DNA of 34,138 bases from Candidatus Omnitrophota bacterium. GTDB taxonomy: Bacteria > Omnitrophota > Gorgyraeia > JAHJTE01. The notes below the pieces were generated by a model. That model was not told the DNA's origin. It did no database searches and saw nothing but the letters and a program-made list of their open reading frames with translations. The stretch is taken from contig JAGVEL010000013.1 in NCBI GenBank assembly GCA_020058285.1, positions 1-34,138 of the forward strand, in the 5' to 3' direction. The position numbers and the translations under genes are program-made. Shown one piece after another: positions 8,399 through 15,283 of this stretch. Within the stretch, counting starts at the first letter, position 1; each line of letters starts with the position of its first letter.

Positions 8399-8916
8399 TT
8401 AATTTGAGCGTGATAAATCCGGCGGATATCATTAAAAATTTCTATGTATTTTTGACTGCGATAATCAGGGTATGTCCAGTCTAGAGGTTGATAGGATTCA
8501 TTGCTAAACATGAGCGTAACTTCAGCAAATATCCCAAGTTCCAAGTATATCCTATGGCTAAAATCTTTTGTTGTCGCTAAGACAAGCTTAGCCAAGTCAA
8601 GATAACCCGGGTCGATATTAATTATCCGCCTGCCGGAAACTCCCAGGGAATCTTCCAGCTTATTAGTAAAAATTTTAATCTTACTTATTTCTTGGGGTGG
8701 GATTAATTGCTTGAAACTAAAGAATTGGCGTTTCAATTCTTTTCCCAGCTCAGCCTGGTAATAATCAGTATAGTTAAAATCTAAGGTTGCGCTTTTAAAA
8801 TCTAAAGGGCCGAATTTTTTTGACAGCTTCTTTTCAGTAGTTAAAAAAAAAGCCTCATTACCAGTAATGAGGCCGGTTATTAATTTAACCTTTTTTGCTT
8901 TTTGAATCTGACCCAT
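8395..8916 (-). CDS. DUF4416 family protein
   Basis: This is a 173-residue cytosolic protein when started at the ATG that gives MGQIQKAKKVKLITGLI. A TTG five codons upstream is possible but the family usually begins with M-G-x-I. Recognisable blocks are INIDPGYLDLAKLVLATTKD, HRIYLELGIFAEVTL and the end WTYPDYRSQKYIEIFNDIR, all characteristic of DUF4416. The family function is not known to me. It is translationally coupled to the M48 protease gene and lies 24 nt after a PilZ gene. The conserved Asp-Pro-Gly-Tyr and Thr-Lys-Asp residues could form an active site, but this is a guess. Confidence 0.85.
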   Translation of the reverse strand: MGQIQKAKKVKLITGLITGNEAFFLTTEKKLSKKFGPLDFKSATLDFNYTDYYQAELGKELKRQFFSFKQLIPPQEISKIKIFTNKLEDSLGVSGRRIINIDPGYLDLAKLVLATTKDFSHRIYLELGIFAEVTLMFSNESYQPLDWTYPDYRSQKYIEIFNDIRRIYHAQIK

Positions 8917-8940
8917 ATTATAAATGGACAATATTTAGAT

Positions 8941-9339
8941 TTATTCAATTTGAATATTAGCGCTTTGGTTAGAATGACTTTTGACAAATTTTTCCACTCT
9001 TTGCCGATCCGCTTTATTCATTTTGCTAAAGAATATGGCTAAATTGTAATAATCGCCCTCAACAGGGTCATTAACCAGTTCCGCTCTTACTACTGTGCCT
9101 TCACATTCAATTTTTTTACATTGTTCTTTTTCGCAAGTAGTTAATTTCAGGCTAGGGATTAGGAGAATCATATTTACTTTTGTTAGCGGGGCGATATATT
9201 TATCTAACCGGCAATACAGGCCCGAGGAACTCAAATTTTGCGTTTCACTGACAGAATCAAAGTTTCCCTCTTTAATCTTTAAAGGGATATTTTTTTTAAT
9301 CCGCTTTGATCTTCTTTTCTCTTCGCCTTTATAATTCAT
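8941..9339 (-). CDS. PilZ domain protein
   Basis: A single-domain PilZ protein of 132 residues. The cyclic-di-GMP binding signature is complete: R9-xxx-R13 in EKRRSKRIKK, and N35-L-S-S-S-G40, matching (D/N)xSxxG. The rest is the six-stranded barrel, with the hydrophobic stretch VNMILLIPSLKL and LAIFFSKM. A Cys pair (KEQCKKIEC) lies in a loop between strands and is unusual, perhaps a metal or redox site. Stand-alone PilZ proteins act as cyclic-di-GMP effectors by binding partner proteins. It follows the zinc-knuckle gene by 18 nt and precedes DUF4416, suggesting an operon running down to carB. Confidence 0.88.
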   Translation of the reverse strand: MNYKGEEKRRSKRIKKNIPLKIKEGNFDSVSETQNLSSSGLYCRLDKYIAPLTKVNMILLIPSLKLTTCEKEQCKKIECEGTVVRAELVNDPVEGDYYNLAIFFSKMNKADRQRVEKFVKSHSNQSANIQIE

Positions 9340-9357
9340 AGATTTTGCCGCTTTACT

Positions 9358-9654
9358 TTAAGCTGGTTGTTCGCCAGCTGATTTTTCTTTATTAGCCTGC
9401 TCAGGAGCTACGGCTTGTACCTGTTCAACTTCTACTTTCTTTTTTGCCTCTTCTTCCTGTTTTTTCTTCTCTTCTTCAAGCTTTTTGAGCTTCTCTTCTT
9501 TCATCTTTTTATCGTAGAGTTTAAAGCAGTTTTTGCCGCAAAAGAAATTTCCGTTACGATAATAAAAAGCGATCCTTTTGACCGGTTTATTACAGTTAGC
9601 GCAGTTCTTCTTTGAACCTTTTTCTTCTTGGGCTTGTTTTTGTTGTTCAGCCAT
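9358..9654 (-). CDS. Small zinc-knuckle protein with charged coiled-coil tail
   Basis: I do not recognise a named family. The 98-residue product has four cysteines, C18-x2-C21-x17-C39-x3-C43 (KKNCANCNKPVKRIAFYYRN, then GNFFCGKNCFK), a treble-clef or TRASH-like zinc site. Residues 45-75 are a Lys/Glu-rich single alpha helix or coiled coil, and 76-98 a disordered Ala/Gln/Glu tail. AAGGAG stands upstream of the ATG, inside the first copy of the 38-bp direct repeat. It could be a small RNA- or protein-binding adaptor. The low-complexity tail makes distant matches unreliable. Confidence 0.72.
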   Translation of the reverse strand: MAEQQKQAQEEKGSKKNCANCNKPVKRIAFYYRNGNFFCGKNCFKLYDKKMKEEKLKKLEEEKKKQEEEAKKKVEVEQVQAVAPEQANKEKSAGEQPA

Positions 9655-9811
9655 TTTTTTAAGCTCCTTAATTTACCTTTGGTTTTCTGCCTGTAAATTA
9701 TCCCGAAGTCTACCTAGAAAATATCGAAGAGATTTTCGAGGTGTTTAGACAAGGGGCAGGTTTATATTCCTTAATTTACCTTTGGTTTTCTGCCTGTAAA
9801 TTATCTCCTAC

Positions 9812-9836
9812 ACAATCTTGGCAAAGCCAAGATTGT
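9812..9836. repeat. Perfect 11-bp hairpin, 3-nt loop
   Basis: Arms acaatcttggc (9812-9822) and gccaagattgt (9826-9836) are perfectly complementary around aaa. No T-run follows on either strand, so it does not look like an intrinsic terminator. It lies inside the repeat cluster upstream of the zinc-knuckle gene and would be in that gene's leader RNA if transcription starts further upstream. Confidence 0.8.
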
Positions 9837-9848
9837 ATTAGGACTAAT

Positions 9849-9892
9849 CTTGAACAATTCTTGTCCGCTTTGCGGCCCGCGAATTGTGCAAG
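9849..9892. repeat. Compound hairpin with GC core
   Basis: Outer arms cttg-a-acaattc (9849-9860) and gaattgt-g-caag (9881-9892) pair over 11 bp with one mismatch. An inner ccgc-ttt-gcgg hairpin (9865-9875) sits in the loop. The CCGC/GCGG core resembles the cores in the repeat clusters near 25680 and 32290. Confidence 0.7.
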
Positions 9893-10015
9893 GCCGAAGT
9901 GCTTAGGCAAGGGATCAGGTTTTGTTCCTTAATTTGCTATCGGGATAAGTTAATGTTTTTGCGTCAAACTTAACTATTTAGTTTAGCATACTTATATGGA
10001 AAAAAAAAGAGTTTT

Positions 10016-10375
10016 TTAGGCGGGGTTAAATTTGCTTAGCTTATTATTAATGAGTTGATTGATTGAGTCTTTATTTCTAAGAGGGATTTCCTTAAATTCA
10101 ATACCTAATTCATAGCGTTCAGAATGCGGCATTTTTTTAGTCCAGACGACTCGGCCTACAGCACTAATAATCTGAAAAAAGTCGGCAAGGGTAAATTCCA
10201 GCATAAAATCAGTTTGCGGAGCAACAAAATTTTCCAACATTACTTTAATGCCGCCAGCACTTATGTCGCAACTTAGGGTATTGCCGAATTTATTTGTCGT
10301 TTTTACCCTGAAGTGCACCGGCACGTGAGTAGTTAATCTCTTATATTTTCTTCTTTCCGCACCCTGTTCGCTCAT
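10016..10375 (-). CDS. PilZ domain protein
   Basis: The second single-domain PilZ protein of the window, 119 residues. Signature residues are R9-xxx-R13 (ERRKYKRL) and D37-I-S-A-G-G42 (LSCDISAGGIKV), the canonical cyclic-di-GMP site. The barrel continues through MLEFTLADFF and GRVVWTKK to YELGIEFKEI, a textbook PilZ ending. It shares only the domain with the 8941-9339 protein, so it is not a recent duplicate. It is divergent from the ExeA-like gene across a 109-nt spacer. Its promoter predicts transcription starting at or next to the ATG, and no Shine-Dalgarno is present, so it may be read from a leaderless mRNA. Confidence 0.9.
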   Translation of the reverse strand: MSEQGAERRKYKRLTTHVPVHFRVKTTNKFGNTLSCDISAGGIKVMLENFVAPQTDFMLEFTLADFFQIISAVGRVVWTKKMPHSERYELGIEFKEIPLRNKDSINQLINNKLSKFNPA

Positions 10376-10382
10376 CGTTATA

Positions 10383-10411
10383 AGTTTAACATAAAAGAAA
10401 AGTTATGTCAA
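10383..10411 (-). promoter_or_regulatory. Consensus sigma70 promoter of the PilZ gene, predicted leaderless
   Basis: On the minus strand a perfect TTGACA (10406-10411) is followed after 17 nt by TAAACT (10383-10388). Only seven bases separate the -10 from the ATG at 10375, so the expected start site is the A of the ATG or one or two bases before it. The -35 region shares 13 identical bases with the rpsU promoter. Confidence 0.7.
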
Positions 10412-10444
10412 TCTAACCGCAGAAACGCAGAAAGAACTTTTGGC

Positions 10445-10473
10445 TTTACTTTGATTTCTGACTAAGTTATAAT
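10445..10473 (+). promoter_or_regulatory. Promoter of the ExeA-like gene, predicted near-leaderless
   Basis: TTTACT (10445-10450), 17-nt spacer, and a perfect TATAAT (10468-10473). The ATG at 10485 is 11 nt after the -10, leaving a leader of only about 4-5 nt and no Shine-Dalgarno. It is back to back with the PilZ promoter, with about 33 bp between the two -35 boxes. Confidence 0.6.
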
Positions 10474-10484
10474 AAACACAGTTT

Positions 10485-11285
10485 ATGTATGAAAGTTTTT
10501 ACGGATTCAATGAACGTCCCTTTAATGTTACGGCAGATCCGGGGTTTTTTTACCTGAGCCGTAGGCATAAAGAAGCTTTTTCGCATCTTATTTACGGTAT
10601 TCGCGAAAGAAAAGGTATTTTAGAGATTACTGGCGAAGTTGGCACAGGCAAAACTACTCTTTGTCGGGCGTTATTGCACCAATTGGACAAAGGAACAAAA
10701 ACTGCATTTATTTTGAACCCTTATTTATCGCAAGTTCAATTATTACAAGCAATTATAACTGATTTTGGCCTAAATCTGAAATATAAAACAAAGCTAGATT
10801 TAATCAACGCTTTAAATGCCTTCTTGATACGGGAGTCTAATAGCGGGAATAATGTACTTATCCTGATAGACGAGGCTCAGAATCTAAGCTCAAAACAGTT
10901 GGAACAGGTCCGGCTTCTATCTAATTTGGAAACAGAGAAATTTAAACTTTTACAGATTATTCTTGTTGGACAGCCAGAACTGTCTGAAAAATTAAGAAAA
11001 CCCTGCTTAAGGCAAATTAATCAAAGAATAGCTGTGCGTTACCATATTCTTCCCTTGGACGATGATGAGGTTTTTGAGTATATTAAGCATCGCCTGATGG
11101 TTGCCGGGCCAGAGGCAAATGTTGAATTCTCTCAGGATGCCATAGAAGACATTTATAATTATTCGCAAGGTACGCCGCGACTTATTAATATTCTTTGCGA
11201 CCGAGCTTTATTGGCTGGATTTGTGCTAGAGACACGCAGTGTAAACAGGGACATAATAAAAAAATGTATTGAGGAGTTACAATGA
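10485..11285 (+). CDS. ExeA/GspA-like AAA+ ATPase
   Basis: The 266-residue product opens with MYESFYGFNERPFNVTADPG, the signature start of ExeA/GspA-type ATPases (YFGL-x-E-x-PFxxTPDPxF). Walker A GEVGTGKT is at 50-57 and Walker B LILIDEAQN at 125-132. The sensor block LLQIILVGQPEL and the C-terminal lid with YSQGTPRLINILCDRALL are all intact. In Aeromonas, ExeA with ExeB helps place the type II secretin through the peptidoglycan. This form lacks the C-terminal PG-binding domain of true ExeA. It overlaps the GspB-like gene by 4 nt (ATGA). No other type II secretion genes are in view, so an alternative role in exopolysaccharide or pilus assembly is possible. Confidence 0.88.
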   Translation: MYESFYGFNERPFNVTADPGFFYLSRRHKEAFSHLIYGIRERKGILEITGEVGTGKTTLCRALLHQLDKGTKTAFILNPYLSQVQLLQAIITDFGLNLKYKTKLDLINALNAFLIRESNSGNNVLILIDEAQNLSSKQLEQVRLLSNLETEKFKLLQIILVGQPELSEKLRKPCLRQINQRIAVRYHILPLDDDEVFEYIKHRLMVAGPEANVEFSQDAIEDIYNYSQGTPRLINILCDRALLAGFVLETRSVNRDIIKKCIEELQ

Positions 11286-11935
11286 GTATAATATTTGATG
11301 CATTAAAAAAGGTTCAAGGAAAATTATCTGGCCATCCGCCCAAGACCCTTCCTCCTGAAAAAAAAGAGGAAATAACCAAAGAGCCGAAATTCGTTACGCC
11401 TTTTTATGAACAGGAAGATTTAACCCAGCCAATCAAGCCAATACCTGGAGCTAAACCGTTAAAGGAAACTATTAAATCAGATTCAAAGACTGCAAAGCGC
11501 CCTGTGCGAGCCCGGACCATCTATGATGTTAGAAAAATGAACCCGATAGCTTTTATATTTTTGATTGTATTCGGTTTATTAGGCAGCGCTTTAGTTTTTT
11601 ATCTATTCAGCATTAAGATGAAAGATAAGTATTTAATAGTTGTTCCGCAGGAAAAGGTAGTTAATACACCATCTGTTAAATCGCAAGGCAATTCTACCCC
11701 GGCTAATGCTGAAAACAGCAAAGCGCCATCAAGAAATATGTTTCTCTTAAGCCCGGAAGTGACACTGTCTCTAGGTGGAATAATGTCTTCTGACGGGGAA
11801 AATGTGGCTTTAATTGATGATCAGATTGTTTTGGTGGGCGATACGATTAAAGGTGCCAAGATAATTGCAATTACTCCAACTGAAGTCATACTTTTATTTC
11901 AAGGCAAAGAAATAACTATGACTTTAAAAAAATAA
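11282..11935 (+). CDS. GspB/ExeB-like inner-membrane protein
   Basis: The 217-residue bitopic protein begins MSIIFDALKKVQGKL, the conserved 'S-x-I-L-D-A-L-K-K' start of GspB-type proteins. A proline/lysine-rich cytosolic linker (20-80) and one membrane helix (about 88-109) follow. The periplasmic C-terminal domain (about 155-217, from LSLGGIMSSDGENVALIDDQ) resembles the GspB/PulC fold, with GDTIKGAKIIAITPTEVIL as its core. It partners with the ATPase just upstream, to which it is translationally coupled. It ends 15 nt from the convergent aroB stop, with no evident terminator between them. Confidence 0.82.
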   Translation: MSIIFDALKKVQGKLSGHPPKTLPPEKKEEITKEPKFVTPFYEQEDLTQPIKPIPGAKPLKETIKSDSKTAKRPVRARTIYDVRKMNPIAFIFLIVFGLLGSALVFYLFSIKMKDKYLIVVPQEKVVNTPSVKSQGNSTPANAENSKAPSRNMFLLSPEVTLSLGGIMSSDGENVALIDDQIVLVGDTIKGAKIIAITPTEVILLFQGKEITMTLKK

Positions 11936-11950
11936 ATCATTCCTTTATCC

Positions 11951-13036
11951 TTAAGAGTACATTTCCCTTAAGGCCCGAAGAATAATTCTCTCAGAGATAT
12001 TTTGTTTAATTATTGGCTTTCCGATATCCCGCAATAAAACAAATCGATTCCTCCGGCCGATAAATTTTTTATCAAAGCTCATTGTTTTCAAGATTTTCTT
12101 ATGGCTCAGGTTTTTTAACCTAACTGGCAGGCGGCAAGCACTTATTAACTTAGTGATTCTTTCGCAATTTTTCAATTCAATTAGCCCAAGATAATAAGAA
12201 ATTTTTAATGCCGCAACCATGCCCAAGGCAATTGATTCACCGTGGTTGTATCGATAGTTGCTTGCTGTTTCGATTGCATGGCCGACTGTGTGGCCGAAAT
12301 TTAATAAAGTCCTCAAGCCCTTTATTTCTCTTTCGTCTTTAGATACAATGTCAGCCTTAATTTTTACACAGGCCGAAATTCCGCTTTCAAGATTCCTTGG
12401 TTTTAGGGCTAGGATATTAGCATAATTTTTTTCCAAATATTGAAAAAATCTTCTGTCTTTAATTAAAGAATATTTAATCATTTCTGCCATCCCGGCTTTG
12501 ATTTGTCTGGCTGGCAGGCTTTTTAAGAAATTAGTATCAATTAGCACTAATCTTGGTTGATAGAATGAGCCGGCAAGATTTTTTCCGCTTGTCAAATCTA
12601 TGGCAGTCTTACCTCCGATGCTTGAATCTATTTGGCTAAGCAATGTAGTAGGAATCTGGATATATGGTACCCCCCGCTTATAAACAGAAGCAACAAACCC
12701 TGTAATATCGCCTACTACCCCTCCGCCCAGGGCAATAATAAATACTTTTTTGCCCGTAGCAGACTTTGCAATATTGTTTAAAAGCCGGTTGAAATAAACA
12801 AAAGACTTGGCTTTTTCGCCGTCCGGAATACTTAAGATATGCGCTGAAAATCTATTTTTAATAAGTATTTGCCTTAAGCTGCCAGCAAAATAGCGCCAAA
12901 TTACGGGTGTTGTAATTATTATTGCGCAATCTTGTTTAATTGTTTTTCGGATAATGGCAGGAAATTTTTGCAGAATTTTATTGCCAATTAAGATATTGTA
13001 TGTTCTATCTTTTAGATTTACTTTTATCTTTTTCAT
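11951..13036 (-). CDS. aroB: 3-dehydroquinate synthase
   Basis: A full-length 361-residue enzyme converting DAHP to 3-dehydroquinate, step two of the shikimate pathway (cytosolic, NAD- and Zn-dependent). Diagnostic blocks are GGGVVGDITGFVASVYKRGV (NAD/phosphate binding), IPTTLLSQIDSSIGGKTAID, and the metal ligands: Glu in AGMAEMIKYS, His in LNFGHTVGHAIE and His in NHGESIALGM. The start follows the M50 protease stop with no gap. It is the last gene of the long minus-strand run. aroQ, the next pathway step, lies far upstream in the same run. Confidence 0.97.
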   Translation of the reverse strand: MKKIKVNLKDRTYNILIGNKILQKFPAIIRKTIKQDCAIIITTPVIWRYFAGSLRQILIKNRFSAHILSIPDGEKAKSFVYFNRLLNNIAKSATGKKVFIIALGGGVVGDITGFVASVYKRGVPYIQIPTTLLSQIDSSIGGKTAIDLTSGKNLAGSFYQPRLVLIDTNFLKSLPARQIKAGMAEMIKYSLIKDRRFFQYLEKNYANILALKPRNLESGISACVKIKADIVSKDEREIKGLRTLLNFGHTVGHAIETASNYRYNHGESIALGMVAALKISYYLGLIELKNCERITKLISACRLPVRLKNLSHKKILKTMSFDKKFIGRRNRFVLLRDIGKPIIKQNISERIILRALREMYS

Positions 13037-13654
13037 TTACATTATGCCGATTATTAATGCCAGGGTAGCGAATATTGGCCAGATTATAAGCTGTAGTAAA
13101 CCAAAGACTAATAAAATAATAAGTATATACATTCCAAAAGGCTCTAATTGTGCATAGCGGTATGCTAAGCGATTGGGAAGCAATCCTAACATCACTCTTG
13201 AGCCATCTAGGGGAGGTATAGGTATTAGATTAAATACTGCAAGAGCCAGATTTAGTAATCCTATAGTCTGGAGTATTGAAAATAGGTTACTATTTTTTAC
13301 TAAATTTAGGCGGAATATTATTCCGATAAGCACAGCCAGGATTAGGTTGGCTACTGGTCCAGCTAAGCCAACCAAAACAATATCTCGCTTAGGGTTTCTT
13401 AACCTGGAAAAATTTACTGGCACTGGTTTTGCGGAGCCGAAGATAATAGGAGAATGAAAGAGATATAATAATACGGGAATAATTATTGTCCCTAAGGGGT
13501 CAATATGCTTTAGGGGATTTAAGGTAAGCCTTCCGGAAATTTTTGCTGTAGGGTCGCCAAGTTTTAGTGCTATCCAGCCATGGGCAACTTCATGAATCGT
13601 AAGGGCTAAGAAAAATGAGCTTAAAAATAAGCTTAAGGATATAATAGAATTCAT
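13037..13654 (-). CDS. Site-2 protease family (M50) membrane metalloprotease
   Basis: This 205-residue protein with about five or six membrane segments has the zinc motif HEVAH (21-25) inside the first hydrophobic helix. The second ligand block NLIPIPPLDGSR (about 142-153, with Asp150) is in a later helix. This is the minimal group of S2P-like rhomboid-sized proteases lacking a PDZ domain, similar to YwhC/FtsH-linked M50 proteins of Gram-positives. It would cut membrane-spanning substrates; none is known. Its ATG overlaps the stop of the SH3 protein gene by 4 nt, and aroB follows directly. Confidence 0.92.
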   Translation of the reverse strand: MNSIISLSLFLSSFFLALTIHEVAHGWIALKLGDPTAKISGRLTLNPLKHIDPLGTIIIPVLLYLFHSPIIFGSAKPVPVNFSRLRNPKRDIVLVGLAGPVANLILAVLIGIIFRLNLVKNSNLFSILQTIGLLNLALAVFNLIPIPPLDGSRVMLGLLPNRLAYRYAQLEPFGMYILIILLVFGLLQLIIWPIFATLALIIGIM

Positions 13655-14457
13655 TCTAAAATAACAATCTTCTGCACCCTTATAATTGGCGCGCTAAAAT
13701 TTTTATCAATAATTATTTCACCCCATACTGTAACTCTGTTGTTGCTGAAATTATCCAATACTTTTTTATTTGCGTCTAAATAAAAAATAGTTTTTCCTGT
13801 TTCATCAACCAGTTTGGGATAGGATTTTTTGCCAATCAGTTTGCCGCAATCTTGGAGAATGCCTTTTGCAGTAGCCGGTAATTCTTTCGTATCTTGAACA
13901 GGTAGTATTTTTTTGCTTAAAATTTGCGGCTTTACCTCTTGCTTAGTTTCTTTAGCTACAGGTATTTGATCTACGGGTATTTGGGTTGGGCGAGAATAAT
14001 CCAAAAATTCCTGCTTTATCCAGCCAAAGCAGTTATCTGTGGGTTTAATCTTTAGCCACTCTCCAATCTTTTCTCTTATCTCTATAAACTCCCCCTTAAA
14101 AGCTTGAGAGACTATTGTTGAGTTTATATCTGGCTTGGATCTCAAGTTAACATTGTTAGCATTAACAACACCTGAGTTATCTACTGCCGGAGAAATAAAC
14201 TTAGAATTTATATACAACGAAAGCTCTGCAGGGATTTTTACTTTATACCAGGAGTTTCTTTTGTTGAAAACAATAATTGATTCACCTTTTTTCAATCTTC
14301 CCAGGCTATCAAAGCTTACATCTGGGCCGGAACGGATATGGACATTCTCATTATTAATCTTACCAATGAACGGGAATTGAAAATTTTCAGGGCCTTTTTG
14401 CGCGAATGCGCTTGTTGTTAAGAATAAAAAACAAATAATTAATATTATTTTTTTCAT
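13651..14457 (-). CDS. Exported protein with two bacterial SH3 domains
   Basis: This 268-residue protein has a Sec signal peptide (MKKIILIICFLFLTTSAFA, cleavage after residue 19). The first SH3_3-like repeat (about 37-90) has NVHIRSGPDVSFDSLGRLKK and SWYKVKIPAELSLYINSKFI. The second (about 98-152) has NNVNLRSKPDINSTIVSQ and EWLKIKPTDNCFGWIKQEFL. A proline/lysine-rich linker and a C-terminal beta domain (about 195-268) ending WGEIIIDKNFSAPIIRVQKI follow, perhaps an OB-like fold. Such SH3 domains usually bind peptidoglycan or proteins in the periplasm. It overlaps both neighbours by 4 nt, so it belongs to the same transcript as the M50 protease. Confidence 0.85.
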   Translation of the reverse strand: MKKIILIICFLFLTTSAFAQKGPENFQFPFIGKINNENVHIRSGPDVSFDSLGRLKKGESIIVFNKRNSWYKVKIPAELSLYINSKFISPAVDNSGVVNANNVNLRSKPDINSTIVSQAFKGEFIEIREKIGEWLKIKPTDNCFGWIKQEFLDYSRPTQIPVDQIPVAKETKQEVKPQILSKKILPVQDTKELPATAKGILQDCGKLIGKKSYPKLVDETGKTIFYLDANKKVLDNFSNNRVTVWGEIIIDKNFSAPIIRVQKIVILE

Positions 14458-14771
14458 TTTGACTTCTTGTCTTCTGCTTTTGCTTTTGCTTTTTCAGGTG
14501 GTGCACCAGGTTTTGCGCCAGGTTTAGCCGTAGTTGTAGCCGGAGTAGTCCCTGGAGCCGGTGTAGCAGTTCCTGCAGCAGTAGCTTCAGCCTCAACAGC
14601 TTTTTCTTTTTTAATCTTAAGCTTAGTGATTTTTATCTTGGGGAGGTTAAAGATTCTACTTTCTTCCCATTTTTCTTCATCCATAAGTTTTTTGACGCGC
14701 TCAATGCGTTTTAGCACTGTGCGTTGCTGTTTATTTTTGGTGACGTTTTTTAACGACGGGTGTATTGACAT
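14454..14771 (-). CDS. Small basic protein (PVC/Omnitrophota-type) with Ala/Pro/Thr-rich tail
   Basis: The first 55 residues, MSIHPSLKNVTKNKQQRTVL, then KRIERVKKLMDEEKWEESR and IFNLPKIKITK, match the short 'small basic protein' family (TIGR04137-like) that I associate with Verrucomicrobia, Planctomycetes, Chlamydiae and relatives. Members are usually under about 70 residues and of unknown, possibly ribosome-linked, role. This copy continues to 105 residues with a low-complexity tail rich in Ala, Pro, Thr, Lys and Gly (56-105). TAGGAGG precedes the ATG. The last codons overlap the SH3 gene by 4 nt. The tail may be lineage-specific disorder; its GC-rich codons differ from the AT-rich neighbours. 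Family naming is from memory. Confidence 0.75.
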   Translation of the reverse strand: MSIHPSLKNVTKNKQQRTVLKRIERVKKLMDEEKWEESRIFNLPKIKITKLKIKKEKAVEAEATAAGTATPAPGTTPATTTAKPGAKPGAPPEKAKAKAEDKKSK

Positions 14772-14800
14772 TTACTTCCTCCTATAGGTATTGAAAAGCG

Positions 14801-15274
14801 TTACTTAACGATAAAACATTTAGGATATCTAAATTTGAGTGTTTTTAGCTTCGCCTGCGCTTCTTCCCTTGTTTTAATCGGTCCGACAAGGACTTTTGTA
14901 TATTGTTTGCTGTTTAGACAGTAGGCGTTATAACCCTTACTCTTTAATTTTTGCAATTCTTCTTTAGCTAAGGCAGAATTTTTGAATGAAGCAACTTGAA
15001 TAGTAATTTTTCCTTCTTTTTGTGCCGGGATTAATGTTGCCGCTGGAATCATTTGTTTCTGTAATTTTTTATCAACAGCTGATTGGCGGCCCCTTCCTTT
15101 TTCCACGCCAAAAGTAAACCCGATGATTAGCAGGGCAATCGAATAAATAACCAAAAAAAGTATCTGTCGGAAACGCCACAGCTCTTTGAAGTTGAGCTGT
15201 TGCGTTTTTAGTGCCTTTAGGTTATCTGGTTTTTCTAGGCTATCAAAAAACTCTAGCTGCTCTAAATCTTCCAT
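14801..15274 (-). CDS. SPOR domain membrane protein
   Basis: This 157-residue bitopic protein has a cytosolic N-terminus with FFDSLEKPDNLKALKTQQLN, one membrane helix at about 36-57 and a periplasmic linker. The SPOR domain (about 88-157) contains ITIQVASFKNSALAKEEL, LKSKGYNAYCLNSKQYTKVL and VGPIKTREEAQAKLKTL. SPOR domains bind glycan strands stripped of stem peptides and bring proteins to the division site. With no enzyme domain, it resembles FtsN/DedD-like division accessories. It starts 9 nt after the HD-GYP stop without a clear Shine-Dalgarno, so it probably depends on translational coupling. Confidence 0.9.
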   Translation of the reverse strand: MEDLEQLEFFDSLEKPDNLKALKTQQLNFKELWRFRQILFLVIYSIALLIIGFTFGVEKGRGRQSAVDKKLQKQMIPAATLIPAQKEGKITIQVASFKNSALAKEELQKLKSKGYNAYCLNSKQYTKVLVGPIKTREEAQAKLKTLKFRYPKCFIVK

Positions 15275-15283
15275 CTGTGATTA

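Larger units (their letters stand above)
9665..9938. repeat. Intergenic direct repeats with embedded hairpins
   Basis: The 361-nt gap between the zinc-knuckle and PilZ genes contains a perfect 38-bp direct repeat at 9665-9702 and 9768-9805 (period 103 nt), each beginning tccttaatttacc. A third start, tccttaattt, is at 9926-9935. The segments before copies two and three also match with changes (gtgtttagacaagggg at 9740 versus gtgcttaggcaaggga at 9899). Each 38-mer has aatttac/gtaaatt arms that could pair. No convincing gene is seen here; the plus-strand ORF across it reads through the repeats. The remaining stretch 9939-10015 is AT-rich without clear features. Confidence 0.75.

Noticed and set aside
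9812-9836. Strong hairpin as an intrinsic terminator
   Set aside because: No run of T follows it on either strand.
9741-9932. Plus-strand 63-aa ORF in the intergenic repeat cluster
   Set aside because: It reads through hairpins and direct repeats, has no ribosome binding site, and its composition looks like translated noncoding DNA.
9665-9938. Possible CRISPR array
   Set aside because: Only two full copies, the interval is 65 nt with its own hairpins, there is a degraded third copy, and no cas genes are present.
14467-14787. Plus-strand 106-aa ORF opposite the small basic protein
   Set aside because: It is a mirror of the Ala/Pro-rich, GC-rich tail; the minus-strand gene has a good ribosome binding site and a family match.
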